From positions 248,001-312,000 of the forward strand of contig CP060234.1 in NCBI GenBank assembly GCA_023898685.1: DNA of 64,000 nt, in the 5' to 3' direction. The notes beneath the pieces are model-generated. The model saw nothing but the letters and a program-made list of their open reading frames with translations, searched no databases and was not told where the DNA came from. This DNA comes from Phycisphaeraceae bacterium. Lineage in GTDB: Bacteria > Planctomycetota > Phycisphaerae > Phycisphaerales > UBA1924. The translations under genes and the position numbers were made by a program. This document shows, piece after piece, positions 26,598 to 35,308 of the stretch (position 1 is its first letter; each line of letters begins with the position of its first letter).

Positions 26598-27599
26598 GTG
26601 ATCGATACGACCGGAAGCCACGCGGTGCGCCTCGCGACCCACGCCATGGGCACGCGCTTCGAGCTCCTCCTCGCGGGCGGCGACGAGGAGTTGCTGCGTG
26701 CTGCGGGCGAAGAGGTGATCGAGCTGATCGAGGACGCCCACCGCCGCCTGACTCGGTTCGAGCGTGGGAGCGTGGTCAGCGAGATCAATGCCGCGGCGGG
26801 TGTCGGTGCGGTTCGCGCCGACAACGAGGTCTTCGATCTGCTGTCGCGATGCGAGCGGTATCGGGTGGATTCGGGCGGGGCGTTCGACGTGGTGTTCTCC
26901 TCCCCCGTTGCCAACGGGGGAGGTGCCGAGCGGAGCGAGGCGGAGGGGGTGCCTCCGCGATCTTCCGCGGCGACCGGAGAAGACCCCCTCCGACCTGCCT
27001 CCGGCAGGCCACCTCCCCAGTCGGTGACGGGGGAGGAGAATGTGAATCAGCGCCTCGTTCTGGATCGGCCCCGACGACAAGTGATGCTTCTTCAAGGGGG
27101 CAGCTTTGTCGACCTCGGTGGCGTCGCGAAGGGGTTCGCGCTCGACCTCGCCGTCGGGGCGCTCCGCGCGGCGGGCGTGGGCAGCGCGCTCCTGCACGGC
27201 GGTTCGAGCACGATCGTGGCAATCGGGGGCCCGCCCGACGCCGACGCGTGGTCGGTCGCGTTCGCCGACGATGGCCGGTCGCCGGTCGCTCGGCTTCGCG
27301 ATCTGGCATTGTCGGTTTCGTCGCAGCGGGGCGACCGCCCGGATCATGTGATCGATCCCGCGACGGGCCGGCCCGCCCGGGCGGCGGCGTGGGCGGCGTG
27401 CCTGGGACCATCGGCGGAGGCGACCGACGCGTGGTCGACCGCCCTCGTCGTGCTGGGGCGGAGGTCCGACGCGTGCCCGACCGGCCTGACCACCGTGCTC
27501 CGCCCGCCGTCGGGCACTACGCTGCCCGGTCGGGCCGGCTGGGATGTCCGGGGCCCCGACGCGAACGCCCTGCACTGGCCTCACGACGGAGAGACCTGA
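26598..27599 (+). CDS. apbE: FAD:protein FMN transferase carrying an in-frame repeat
   Basis: This 333-residue ApbE-type enzyme should attach FMN covalently to Thr/Ser of extracytoplasmic flavoproteins, using FAD and Mg2+. HAMGTRFELLL, SGGAFDVV, VDLGGVAKGFALD, LLHGGSST and DHVIDPATGRPA are family motifs. Between the FDVV and VDLGG motifs, residues about 100-148 are encoded by a palindromic intergenic-type repeat (26895-27040) that keeps the frame. The start is GTG 26598. The stop shares one base with the start of the next MocA gene (TGATG). No export signal is visible, which is unusual for ApbE. Confidence 0.88.
   Translation: MIDTTGSHAVRLATHAMGTRFELLLAGGDEELLRAAGEEVIELIEDAHRRLTRFERGSVVSEINAAAGVGAVRADNEVFDLLSRCERYRVDSGGAFDVVFSSPVANGGGAERSEAEGVPPRSSAATGEDPLRPASGRPPPQSVTGEENVNQRLVLDRPRRQVMLLQGGSFVDLGGVAKGFALDLAVGALRAAGVGSALLHGGSSTIVAIGGPPDADAWSVAFADDGRSPVARLRDLALSVSSQRGDRPDHVIDPATGRPARAAAWAACLGPSAEATDAWSTALVVLGRRSDACPTGLTTVLRPPSGTTLPGRAGWDVRGPDANALHWPHDGET
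26895..27040. repeat. Palindromic repeat, family D, inside the apbE coding sequence
   Basis: A perfect 14-bp terminal inverted repeat (TTCTCCTCCCCCGT at 26895-26908 and its complement at 27027-27040) bounds 146 bp. Inner segments are also inverted (GGAGGGGGT near 26942-26950, ACCCCCTCC from 26983). The right half matches the intergenic copy at 9841-9898, so this is a dispersed element within a gene, translated without a stop. Confidence 0.85.
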
Positions 27600-28828
27600 T
27601 GACCGAAATCGATCGTCGAGATTTCCTGGTTCAGTCCGCCGGTGCGCTCGCCGCGGTCGCCATCATGCCGAGGCTGGGGTTCGGGGCGATGTCGCTGGCC
27701 GAGCCGATCAACGTGGGTGTGATCGGCCTGGGACGGCAGGGACGGGCGATCATCGCGGAACTCTCGGGCATCGAGGGCACGAGCCTCGGCGCGGTCTGCG
27801 ACTCCGACGAGCGACGCCTCGCGGCCGGATCGAGGCGGGCACGGGACGCGAAGGCGGTGGGTGACGCCCGGGCGATCTTTGACGACGCGTCGATCGGCGC
27901 GGTGTGCATCGCGACGCCGACGCATCTGCACCGCGAACTGGTCGAGCAGGCCTTGCAGGCCGGTAAGCACGTGTATTGCGAGGCGCCGATGGCGCACACG
28001 ATCGAGGACTGCCGGGCGATCGTTCGGGCGGCGCGCGGGGCGGCGACGGTGTTCCAGCCCGGGCTGTTCGCCCGGTCCGACCCGGTGTACCAGCTGGCCC
28101 GGACGTTCTTCCGGTCGGACGCGGTGCGGGATCTGGTGTCGATGAACGCGAGCCGGGCGAAGAAGACGAGCTGGCGCACCCCCGCCGACGACCCGGCGAG
28201 GGACAGGGCGCTCAACTGGCGGCTCGACCCCGAGGTCTCGATCGGGCTCGCGGGCGAGTGGGGCACGCACCAGTTCGACGTGTTCCATTACTACCTCGAC
28301 CGATTCCCGGTGGAGGTCTCGGGGCGGGGCGGCATCCGCCTGCACGACGACGGTCGAGAGATCGCGGACACGATCGACTGCGTGCTGGGCTACGAGGACG
28401 GGGCCGACCTGGTCTACCAGGCGACGCTGGCCAGCTCCTACGGCGGGATGTTCGAACTGCTGCGGGGCACGAACGCGGCGATCAAGCTCGCGTGGAGCCA
28501 CGGCTGGATGTTCAAGGAGGCCGACGCCCCGACGCAGGGGTGGGAGGTGTACGCGAACCGCCAGCAGTTCCACAACGACGAAGGCATCACGCTGATCGCC
28601 GGGGCGACCAAGCTGGCCGAGCAGGGCAAGCTCAAGGAGGGCGTGGGGCTTCCGTACACGCCGCTGCGGTACGGGTTGGCCGACTTCCTCAAGGCGGCGA
28701 CGGAGGGAGGCTCGCCCGCGACGTCGGCGGAGGAGGGGCTGCGGGCGACCGTGGTCGGCATCATGGCGGACAAGGCGGTGCGCGGGCGGACGACGGTGGC
28801 GATCGAGCCTGATATGTTGAGGGCGTGA
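27599..28828 (+). CDS. Gfo/Idh/MocA oxidoreductase with Tat signal
   Basis: This 409-residue paralogue of the gene at 25271 has a Tat-type N-terminus (DRRDFLVQSAG) without a clear lipobox, a Rossmann motif VGVIGLGRQGRAII, and YCEAPMAHTIEDC in place of the usual EKP motif, so the catalytic Lys is replaced by Ala. LAGEWGTHQFDVFHYYL corresponds to the second signature of the family. Loss of the EKP lysine suggests altered chemistry or a binding role. It overlaps the apbE stop by one base and ends the MocA-ApbE-MocA unit. Confidence 0.88.
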   Translation: MTEIDRRDFLVQSAGALAAVAIMPRLGFGAMSLAEPINVGVIGLGRQGRAIIAELSGIEGTSLGAVCDSDERRLAAGSRRARDAKAVGDARAIFDDASIGAVCIATPTHLHRELVEQALQAGKHVYCEAPMAHTIEDCRAIVRAARGAATVFQPGLFARSDPVYQLARTFFRSDAVRDLVSMNASRAKKTSWRTPADDPARDRALNWRLDPEVSIGLAGEWGTHQFDVFHYYLDRFPVEVSGRGGIRLHDDGREIADTIDCVLGYEDGADLVYQATLASSYGGMFELLRGTNAAIKLAWSHGWMFKEADAPTQGWEVYANRQQFHNDEGITLIAGATKLAEQGKLKEGVGLPYTPLRYGLADFLKAATEGGSPATSAEEGLRATVVGIMADKAVRGRTTVAIEPDMLRA

Positions 28829-28866
28829 GGAACTCCGAGCGTGCGAACCCACACCATTGACTTCCC

Positions 28867-28953
28867 TGTGTGTGGCACGGCTGGCTTGTCCAGCCGTGAG
28901 AGCGCCTCGCGCCCCGCGAGGCAGCACGGGCTGCAAGCTGCCCGTGCCACACA
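28867..28953. repeat. Three-hairpin interspersed repeat, family B, copy 1
   Basis: TGTGTGGCAC (28867-28876) and GTGCCACACA (28944-28953) form a perfect 10-bp terminal inverted repeat. Inside are CACGGCTGG/CCAGCCGTG, GCCTCGCG/CGCGAGGC and CACGGGC/GCCCGTG hairpins. A second copy lies at 33726-33806. The ends (GTGGCAC/GTGCCAC) resemble those of family A, although the cores differ. Confidence 0.88.
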
Positions 28954-29070
28954 AATCCTGATCGCACACCGCTCGGTCCGCCGGCACTTGTGACTCGTGC
29001 AGCAAGGGACCGTCATGCCACAATCAAGGTTGGAATCTCCACCGAACACGGGCTCTCCGGATGAACCACG

Positions 29071-29865
29071 ATGACCACACCCACACCACCACGCCGACTC
29101 CGTGATCTCCACCCGCTCGCCCGGTTCGGGCTGATCTGCGTCGTGCTCACGCTGCTCGGCGGCGCGACCGGCGCGGGCCTCCAGCTCTACTTCCAGCTGC
29201 ATAACCGCGACGAGAAGCCCGAGCGGTTCACGATCGACGACGTCAAGGCCCAGTACCACGGCATCCGCAGCCCTTCACCCCTGCTGGAGTCGCTCGAATC
29301 GGGCCACCCGGCCGACGTGGGCGGCGAGCTACCCGACAACGAACGGCAGGCGCTGCTCGACTGGCTCAAGGGCGACCGCATCAGCCGCAACTACGACAAC
29401 CTCGACCTGGGCGACATGGCCCCCTCGGAGATCATGACGGCAAGATGCGTCGACTGCCACAACCGGCAGGCGAAGGGCGAGCACGCCGCCGCCAAGATGC
29501 CGCTCGAATACTGGGACGACGTCGACCCGCTCTCGGTGAGCCGGGAGATCAACCCGGTGCCCATCGAGGTGCTGGCCGCGTCGACGCACACGCACGCGCT
29601 GGGGCTGAGCGCCCTGACGCTGGTGCTGTGCTGGCTCGCGCTGCTCACGTCGTGGCGGCGCTGGCTCGTCGCCCTCATCGTCGGCTTCACCGGCCTCGGG
29701 CTGATGATGGACATCGGCTCGTGGTGGCTCACGCGCGAGTACGTGGGGTTCGCGTGGGCGGTGGTCGCAGGCGGCGGGCTCTACAACCTGGGGGTCGGGC
29801 TGCTGGGGCTGCTGGTGATCCTCGATCTGCTGGCGCCCGCGGGGAAGAAGCGCGCCGATTCTTGA
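29071..29865 (+). CDS. Membrane protein with a single c-type haem motif
   Basis: This 264-residue protein has an N-terminal membrane anchor (about 17-38), a periplasmic domain of about 130 residues with one CxxCH motif (C126-V-D-C129-H130) and three to four C-terminal membrane helices (about 170-250). The haem domain and hydrophobic C-terminus suggest a quinol- or cytochrome-linked electron carrier at the cytoplasmic membrane. I do not recognise a named family. It is preceded by a family B repeat and followed by a family C repeat, so it probably forms its own transcription unit. Confidence 0.75.
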   Translation: MTTPTPPRRLRDLHPLARFGLICVVLTLLGGATGAGLQLYFQLHNRDEKPERFTIDDVKAQYHGIRSPSPLLESLESGHPADVGGELPDNERQALLDWLKGDRISRNYDNLDLGDMAPSEIMTARCVDCHNRQAKGEHAAAKMPLEYWDDVDPLSVSREINPVPIEVLAASTHTHALGLSALTLVLCWLALLTSWRRWLVALIVGFTGLGLMMDIGSWWLTREYVGFAWAVVAGGGLYNLGVGLLGLLVILDLLAPAGKKRADS

Positions 29866-29893
29866 GCGGGGTACCGGGGCGTCGGCGCGGAAT

Positions 29894-30023
29894 GAGCCCG
29901 AAGCGCGAGCGAGGGACGCGCTGGGAGCGTCTCGACGAGGATGCTCCGATTGTTCAAGTGCGAGCGTGACGGGCCCGCGCGGTTTCTGGAGGCAAGTGCG
30001 TCCCTCGCTCGCGCTTCGGGCTC
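29894..30023. repeat. Inverted repeat, family C, copy 1 (26-bp perfect arms)
   Basis: The arms at 29894-29919 and 29998-30023 are exact reverse complements over 26 bp (GAGCCCGAAGCGCGAGCGAG...). They enclose 78 bp with no evident gene. The element lies between the convergent haem-protein and MoxR genes and belongs to the same family as 54610-54674 and 63877-63963. Confidence 0.9.
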
Positions 30024-30051
30024 GTGCACGCTGTCGGTCGTCCGAGCCTGC

Positions 30052-31092
<1,041 letters not shown>

Positions 31093-31099
31093 CGCGCCA

Positions 31100-31105
31100 A
31101 GCGTA
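31100..31105 (-). promoter_or_regulatory. -10-like TACGCT immediately upstream of moxR
   Basis: AGCGTA on the plus strand reads TACGCT on the minus strand, 7 bases before the ATG. Normal -10-to-start spacing would place transcription initiation at or next to the start codon. No Shine-Dalgarno fits in the gap. Confidence 0.5.
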
Positions 31106-31237
31106 GCGGTTATGCCGCCTGTGCGGGGGAGGCCGGGCGGATGGCGGCGCGGTTCGGTGGCACACGCCGGGCCTGGATCGGACCATCTCCCAGGCTGAGT
31201 GTTTCGCGGGGCGGTGTGCGCCCCTGGAGGGAGATGG

Positions 31238-32077
31238 ATGACTGGGATCTCGACCATCGGATTGGTGCACGCGTTCGGGCGGGCCCAGTCCCTGCTGGCG
31301 ACGAGCGCCCAGCGGCTGGCCACCGGGCAGCGGATCAACGCCGGGCGGGACGACCCGGCCGGGTTGATCGCGTCTGAGAACCTGGAGTCGCAGCTGGCCG
31401 CGCTGGAGGCCGAGAGCCGGGCGTCGGAACGCAACGACGCGGTCGCCCGCACCGCCGACGCCGCTCTGGGCGAGGTGGGCGACATGCTGACCGAGGGCCA
31501 GTCGCTGGCGGTCGCGGCGGCCAACACGGGCGCGATGTCCGACGCGGAGCGCGACGCGCTGCAGCTGCAGATGGACTCGGTCAACCAGTCGGTCGATCGC
31601 ACGCTGCGGTCGGCGTCGTTCGGCGGCGTGCCGTTGTTCAACGGGGACGTCTCCATCCCGGCCGGCGGGGACAGCCTGCATCTGGACACGATGACCCTGT
31701 CGAGCCTGGGCCGGACGGACTTCGGCGGGACCACCTACGACCAGTCGGACACCTCGAACGGCGAGGCGCTGGCCGTCAACGGCGATCGGCCCGCGGACAC
31801 CCAGACGGTGCTGGGCGCGAGCATCGAGCAGATCGCGACCCTGCGGGGCCAGATCGGGGCGTTCCAGAAGAACGCGATCCAGGCGCGGCGCGCCGGGATC
31901 CAGAGCGAGATCGAGAACGTCTCGGCCGCCAACTCGATCATCCGCGACACCGACTACGCGGCGGAGACCGCGAACTTCGCCCGGCAGCGCACCCTGGCGG
32001 CCTCGACCGGGGCCGTGCTGGCGATCGCGAACCAGAACCCGCAGAACGCGGCGGGCCTGCTGGGCATCGCGAAGTAG
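31238..32077 (+). CDS. Flagellin (short form)
   Basis: This 279-residue protein has flagellin D0/D1 ends and almost no hypervariable middle. The N-terminal part has LATGQRINAGRDDPAGLIAS, equivalent to the classic LSTGxRINSAxDDAAGL, and the C-terminal part has ANSIIRDTDYAAETANFARQ and ASTGAVLAIANQNPQNAAGL. It is secreted through the flagellar export apparatus and polymerises into the filament. The start at 31238 follows a GGAGGGAG site. No other flagellar gene is present in the window, so it is an orphan locus. An isolated N-terminus slightly shorter than usual is the only oddity. Confidence 0.9.
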   Translation: MTGISTIGLVHAFGRAQSLLATSAQRLATGQRINAGRDDPAGLIASENLESQLAALEAESRASERNDAVARTADAALGEVGDMLTEGQSLAVAAANTGAMSDAERDALQLQMDSVNQSVDRTLRSASFGGVPLFNGDVSIPAGGDSLHLDTMTLSSLGRTDFGGTTYDQSDTSNGEALAVNGDRPADTQTVLGASIEQIATLRGQIGAFQKNAIQARRAGIQSEIENVSAANSIIRDTDYAAETANFARQRTLAASTGAVLAIANQNPQNAAGLLGIAK

Positions 32078-32126
32078 AGCCCGCCGAACGAGCGGGACAT
32101 CCACAAGCCCAATCCCCTTCGCGCAC

Positions 32127-32158
32127 GGCCTCGGGACTTCCCGGGGTCGTGTTCTTTT
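32127..32158 (+). terminator. Probable terminator after the flagellin gene
   Basis: A GC-rich stem (CCTCGGGA and TCCCGGGG around a short loop) is followed by TCGTGTTCTTTTCG. The T-tract is interrupted, so this is moderate evidence. Confidence 0.45.
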
Positions 32159-32228
32159 CGCGACGCACTGTGTTCCCCTGGACGAGCCCGAATCCCGGAT
32201 TCCGCTCCGGCCCGTCGCGAACCCGCGA

Positions 32229-32234
32229 TACACT
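32229..32234 (+). promoter_or_regulatory. -10-like TACACT upstream of the M64 peptidase gene
   Basis: TACACT lies 42 bases before the start at 32277, leaving a leader that includes AGGAG at 32266-32270. Confidence 0.4.
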
Positions 32235-32276
32235 GGACCCCACACAGCACACGTGGTGGGCCATCAGGAGTTCGAC

Positions 32277-33704
32277 ATGAAGCCGATGCACGCTGTCGTC
32301 CCGACGCTTGCCATCCTCGCGAGTTCCGGCATCGCCGCCGAGCCGGCACCGGACGCGGCTGGCTCCGAGCTCGCGTTCGGCTGCTGGGGCGACGAGCAGG
32401 GGCACCTGTCGGGGGGCCGGTTCCTGGTCCCGAGCCTCACCGAGGCCCAGCGGGCGGCGTTCCAGAACAACGCGCCGCGTGGCGCCCCCGATAACCGGAT
32501 CGACCTGGTCATCGTGGGCGACGGGTACACGGCCGACGAGATGGCCCAGTTCCACCTCGATGCCGACCGGATCTCCGTCGATTTCTTCTCCTACGAGCCC
32601 TGGACCACCTATCGCCCTTACTTCCGCATCACCGAGGTCGAGGTCGTGTCCAACGAGTCGGGCGTCGACAACGACCCGACGCAGGGCATCGACCGTGACA
32701 CCGCCATGAACATGGGTTTCTGGTGCGGCGGCATCGAGCGGCTGCTGTGTGTCAGCACGGGCCTCGCCTGGTCGTATGCCATCACGTCGAGCGCTCCGGA
32801 TGTCGACCAGATCCTCGCGATCGCCAACTCCTCGAAGTATGGCGGCGCGGGCTACGGGTCGGCCAACGTGGGCACCGCCTCGGGCCAGAACGCGGCCGCC
32901 GTTCAGATCGCAATCCACGAGATGGGCCATTCGCTCGGCGACCTCGCCGACGAGTACACCTATGGCGGCCCGACCACCTACACCGGAGGCGAGCCGACCG
33001 AGGTCGACCTGTCCATCTTTGACCACGACGAACAGATCGCCCTCGAGACCAAGTGGCACCTGTGGATGGACCAGAGCATGCCCGGGTTCGACAACCCGGT
33101 GAGCACTTACGAGGGGGGCGGATACTCCGTGTACGGCATCTACCGGCCCTCCAACAACTCGATGATGCGGAGCCTCAGCAGGCCGTTCAACCTCCCCAGC
33201 GCCGAGAAGCTCATCAAGGAGTTCTATGGCGAGGTCCGCCCGATCGACCAGGGGCCCGCCTCCGGCGCCTCGTTCACCTCGGCCGACACGATCTCGATCG
33301 TCCCCATGCAGCCCGTCGGCCACGACCTGACCATCGAGTGGTCCCTCGATGGCTCGGTGATCCCCTCGGCGGCGCAGTCGTGGAGTCTCGACCTCTCGAG
33401 CCTGGGCCTTTCGGGCGGTGCGCACACCGTCCAGCTCAGCGTCGTCGACGAGACGCCGTGGGTGATCAAGCCCGGGATTCGCGACAACTTCCTGACCGAG
33501 ATCCGCACCTACACGGTCTCGGCGGGGTGCGGCTCGGTGGCGGACATCAACGCGGACGGGCTGCTCGATCTCAACGACATCAGCCTGTTCGTGACGGCCT
33601 TCCTCAACCACGACGACGCGGCCGACCTCGCCGACCCCGCAGGGGTGTGGGATCTCAATGATCTGAGCGCGTTCATCGGCGCGTTCGTCGCGGGGTGCCC
33701 GTAG
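32277..33704 (+). CDS. Secreted M64-type metallopeptidase with GC-type dockerin-like C-terminus
   Basis: This 475-residue secreted protein has a signal peptide (about 1-20) and a peptidase M64 (IgA peptidase-like) domain, with RIDLVIVGDGYTADEM near the start and the zinc motif H214-E-M-G-H218 in IHEMGHSLGDLADEY. A beta-sandwich region (about 325-415) follows. The last 55 residues, CGSVADINADGLLDL to FVAGCP, contain two Asp-rich EF-hand-like loops between terminal Gly-Cys pairs. This is the dockerin-like module typical of Phycisphaerae secreted proteins and may mediate surface attachment. AGGAG 6 bases upstream supports the start. Confidence 0.9.
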   Translation: MKPMHAVVPTLAILASSGIAAEPAPDAAGSELAFGCWGDEQGHLSGGRFLVPSLTEAQRAAFQNNAPRGAPDNRIDLVIVGDGYTADEMAQFHLDADRISVDFFSYEPWTTYRPYFRITEVEVVSNESGVDNDPTQGIDRDTAMNMGFWCGGIERLLCVSTGLAWSYAITSSAPDVDQILAIANSSKYGGAGYGSANVGTASGQNAAAVQIAIHEMGHSLGDLADEYTYGGPTTYTGGEPTEVDLSIFDHDEQIALETKWHLWMDQSMPGFDNPVSTYEGGGYSVYGIYRPSNNSMMRSLSRPFNLPSAEKLIKEFYGEVRPIDQGPASGASFTSADTISIVPMQPVGHDLTIEWSLDGSVIPSAAQSWSLDLSSLGLSGGAHTVQLSVVDETPWVIKPGIRDNFLTEIRTYTVSAGCGSVADINADGLLDLNDISLFVTAFLNHDDAADLADPAGVWDLNDLSAFIGAFVAGCP

Positions 33705-33725
33705 AAGAAACGCGACTCAGGGGCG

Positions 33726-33806
33726 GGTGGCACGGCTGGCTTGTCCAGCCGTGAGAACGCCTCGCGTGCCGCGAGGCGGCACGGGCCGCAAGCGGCCCAT
33801 GCCAGA
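33726..33806. repeat. Three-hairpin interspersed repeat, family B, copy 2
   Basis: It contains GGCACGGCTGG/CCAGCCGTG, GCCTCGCG/CGCGAGGC and GGGCCGC/GCGGCCC stems, matching the copy at 28867-28953 in order and spacing. The third stem differs in sequence but is still paired. It lies between the convergent M64 peptidase and phoU genes. Confidence 0.88.
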
Positions 33807-33893
33807 CCGAAACAGAGACCGAGCCCTCCAACGGCAACAAGAACCCGGCGTCCGAGATGAAATGGAGATAGGCCTTCGAGGCGAGCTCGCCCC

Positions 33894-34604
33894 TCACGCC
33901 CCGTCCTGCACCGTCCGCTCGATCCACTCGCCGGCGCGGTGGCGCACGATCAGCCCCGTCGTCTCGTAGATCACCTGCTCGGCGATGTTGGTCGCGTGGT
34001 CGGCCATCAGCAGGCATTGGCTCGCCAACTCGTGCAGGTCGAACGCGAGGTCGACCGTCATCCGCCCCTGGGCCACCTCCCGCTCGGCCTCGCGGAGGAT
34101 CTCGTGCTTGAACATGACGACCGTGTCCTCGCTCTGGAGCACCAGCCTCGCCAGCGTCGCGTCCCGCCGGTCGTAGGCCTTGGTCACGTCACGCAGGATC
34201 CCCACCACGCTGTTGGTCATCACCCGCGTGGTGGGCGGAAACTTCGCCGGGCTGCCGGAGAGTGCAATCGCCCGCTCGGCGATGCTCACCCCGGCGTCGG
34301 CGATCCGCTCATATTCGTTGTTCACCTTCACGAGATTGAGCACGCCCCGCATGTGTGAGTCCTCGATCGGGGTCGCGTCGTGGGCCACCCGCGTGAGCAG
34401 CGCCACCGTCGCCCGCTCGATCGCCACGTCCGCCTCGTCCACGGCGTCGTCCCGCTCGATCGCGCCGCGCGCCTTGCCAGCGTCGGCCGTGAAGAAGGCG
34501 TCCAGCGCCGCCTCCACCAGGACGCGCACGCGTTTGCCCTGCTCGGCGAGGTCGGCGCGGAGCGATTCGAGCTGGGTCGTGAAGTCTGCCGTTGTGGGCG
34601 ACAT
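33894..34604 (-). CDS. phoU: PhoU-family phosphate regulator
   Basis: This 236-residue all-helical cytoplasmic protein has two PhoU repeats. NEYERIADAGVSIAERAI and MADHATNIAEQVIY carry the paired E/DxxxD metal-binding motifs. PhoU normally represses phosphate uptake through PstB and the PhoR kinase; none of those genes is adjacent. Start 34604 has a GGGAG site about 7 bases upstream, and a minus-strand TATCCT at 34634-34639 could be its -10 with a leader of about 25 bases. Confidence 0.9.
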   Translation of the reverse strand: MSPTTADFTTQLESLRADLAEQGKRVRVLVEAALDAFFTADAGKARGAIERDDAVDEADVAIERATVALLTRVAHDATPIEDSHMRGVLNLVKVNNEYERIADAGVSIAERAIALSGSPAKFPPTTRVMTNSVVGILRDVTKAYDRRDATLARLVLQSEDTVVMFKHEILREAEREVAQGRMTVDLAFDLHELASQCLLMADHATNIAEQVIYETTGLIVRHRAGEWIERTVQDGA

Positions 34605-34633
34605 TCGGGTCTCCCTTCCTCGGGTCTCTCGAC

Positions 34634-34639
34634 AGGATA
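34634..34639 (-). promoter_or_regulatory. -10-like TATCCT upstream of phoU
   Basis: TATCCT on the minus strand lies 30 bases before the phoU start, consistent with a short leader containing the GGGAG site. Confidence 0.4.
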
Positions 34640-34693
34640 CACGCATCCCGCCGGGCCGCCCCGGGGGCTCTCGTGGGCGGGCCCGATGGACGA

Positions 34694-34699
34694 TATCCT
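34694..34699 (+). promoter_or_regulatory. -10-like TATCCT immediately upstream of the Nudix gene
   Basis: TATCCT ends 6 bases before the ATG at 34706, and no Shine-Dalgarno-like sequence is present. This spacing predicts a leaderless message. Confidence 0.5.
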
Positions 34700-34705
34700 T
34701 CCCGC

Positions 34706-35269
34706 ATGGCTGAACGTGAATTGCGTGACAAGGTGGTCAACGAACGGGTGCTCTCGGAGCACCCGGCGTACGACGCGGTGGAGCTGACCATCCGGGCCCC
34801 CGACGGAGACGAGCGGACCAAGCCCGCCATCCGCCACCGGGGGGCGGTGATCATCGTCCCGCTGCTCGAGCAGCCGGGACGGGCGCCCCGCGTCGTGCTC
34901 GTCAAGAACGACCGGGTGATCGTCGGTGAGGCGTTGCTGGAATGCCCCGCGGGCGGGATCGATGAGGGGGAGAGCCCCGCCGAGGCCGCCGAGCGAGAGC
35001 TCACGGAGGAATCGGGCTACCGGGCCGTCAGCCTCTACCCGATCGGTCAGTTTTACACCTCGCCCGGGATGAGCGACGAGGTGATGCACGCATTCGTCGC
35101 GGTTGGGCTGATGCACGTCGGGCAGGCGCTCCAGCCGAACGAGTCGATGACGGTGCACCGGTTCGCCGCGGGCGAACTGCTCGAGAAGATCGACTCGGGC
35201 GAATTGATCGACGGCAAGTCGATGCTCGCCATCCTGATGGCCATCCGGCGCGGATACCTGCAATCCTGA
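34706..35269 (+). CDS. Nudix hydrolase, ADP-ribose pyrophosphatase-like
   Basis: This 187-residue cytoplasmic hydrolase has a complete Nudix box, AGGIDEGESPAEAAEREL followed by TEESGY (about residues 81-104), preceded by the family's typical ALLECPAGGID stretch. Close relatives cleave ADP-ribose or nucleotide sugars to nucleoside monophosphates with Mg2+. The substrate cannot be fixed from sequence. It diverges from phoU across only about 100 bp, which contains a -10-like hexamer for each gene. Confidence 0.9.
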   Translation: MAERELRDKVVNERVLSEHPAYDAVELTIRAPDGDERTKPAIRHRGAVIIVPLLEQPGRAPRVVLVKNDRVIVGEALLECPAGGIDEGESPAEAAERELTEESGYRAVSLYPIGQFYTSPGMSDEVMHAFVAVGLMHVGQALQPNESMTVHRFAAGELLEKIDSGELIDGKSMLAILMAIRRGYLQS

Positions 35270-35296
35270 CCCGGCATCCCCGCCTGAACCCGGCGG

Positions 35297-35302
35297 TACA
35301 TT
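35297..35302 (+). promoter_or_regulatory. -10-like TACATT immediately upstream of the M50 gene
   Basis: TACATT ends 6 bases before ATG 35309, with no ribosome-binding site between, as for the upstream Nudix gene. Confidence 0.5.
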
Positions 35303-35308
35303 CTGACG

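Noticed and set aside
26895..27040. apbE considered as a pseudogene broken by a repeat
   Set aside because: The frame is continuous and the motifs on both sides are intact, so a functional protein with an inserted loop is more likely.
31158..31172. Possible sigma54 promoter before flagellin (TGGCAC with GC 13-14 bases from its start)
   Set aside because: The -12 element reads GGGC rather than TTGC, and no other sigma54 feature is visible, so chance is the simpler explanation.
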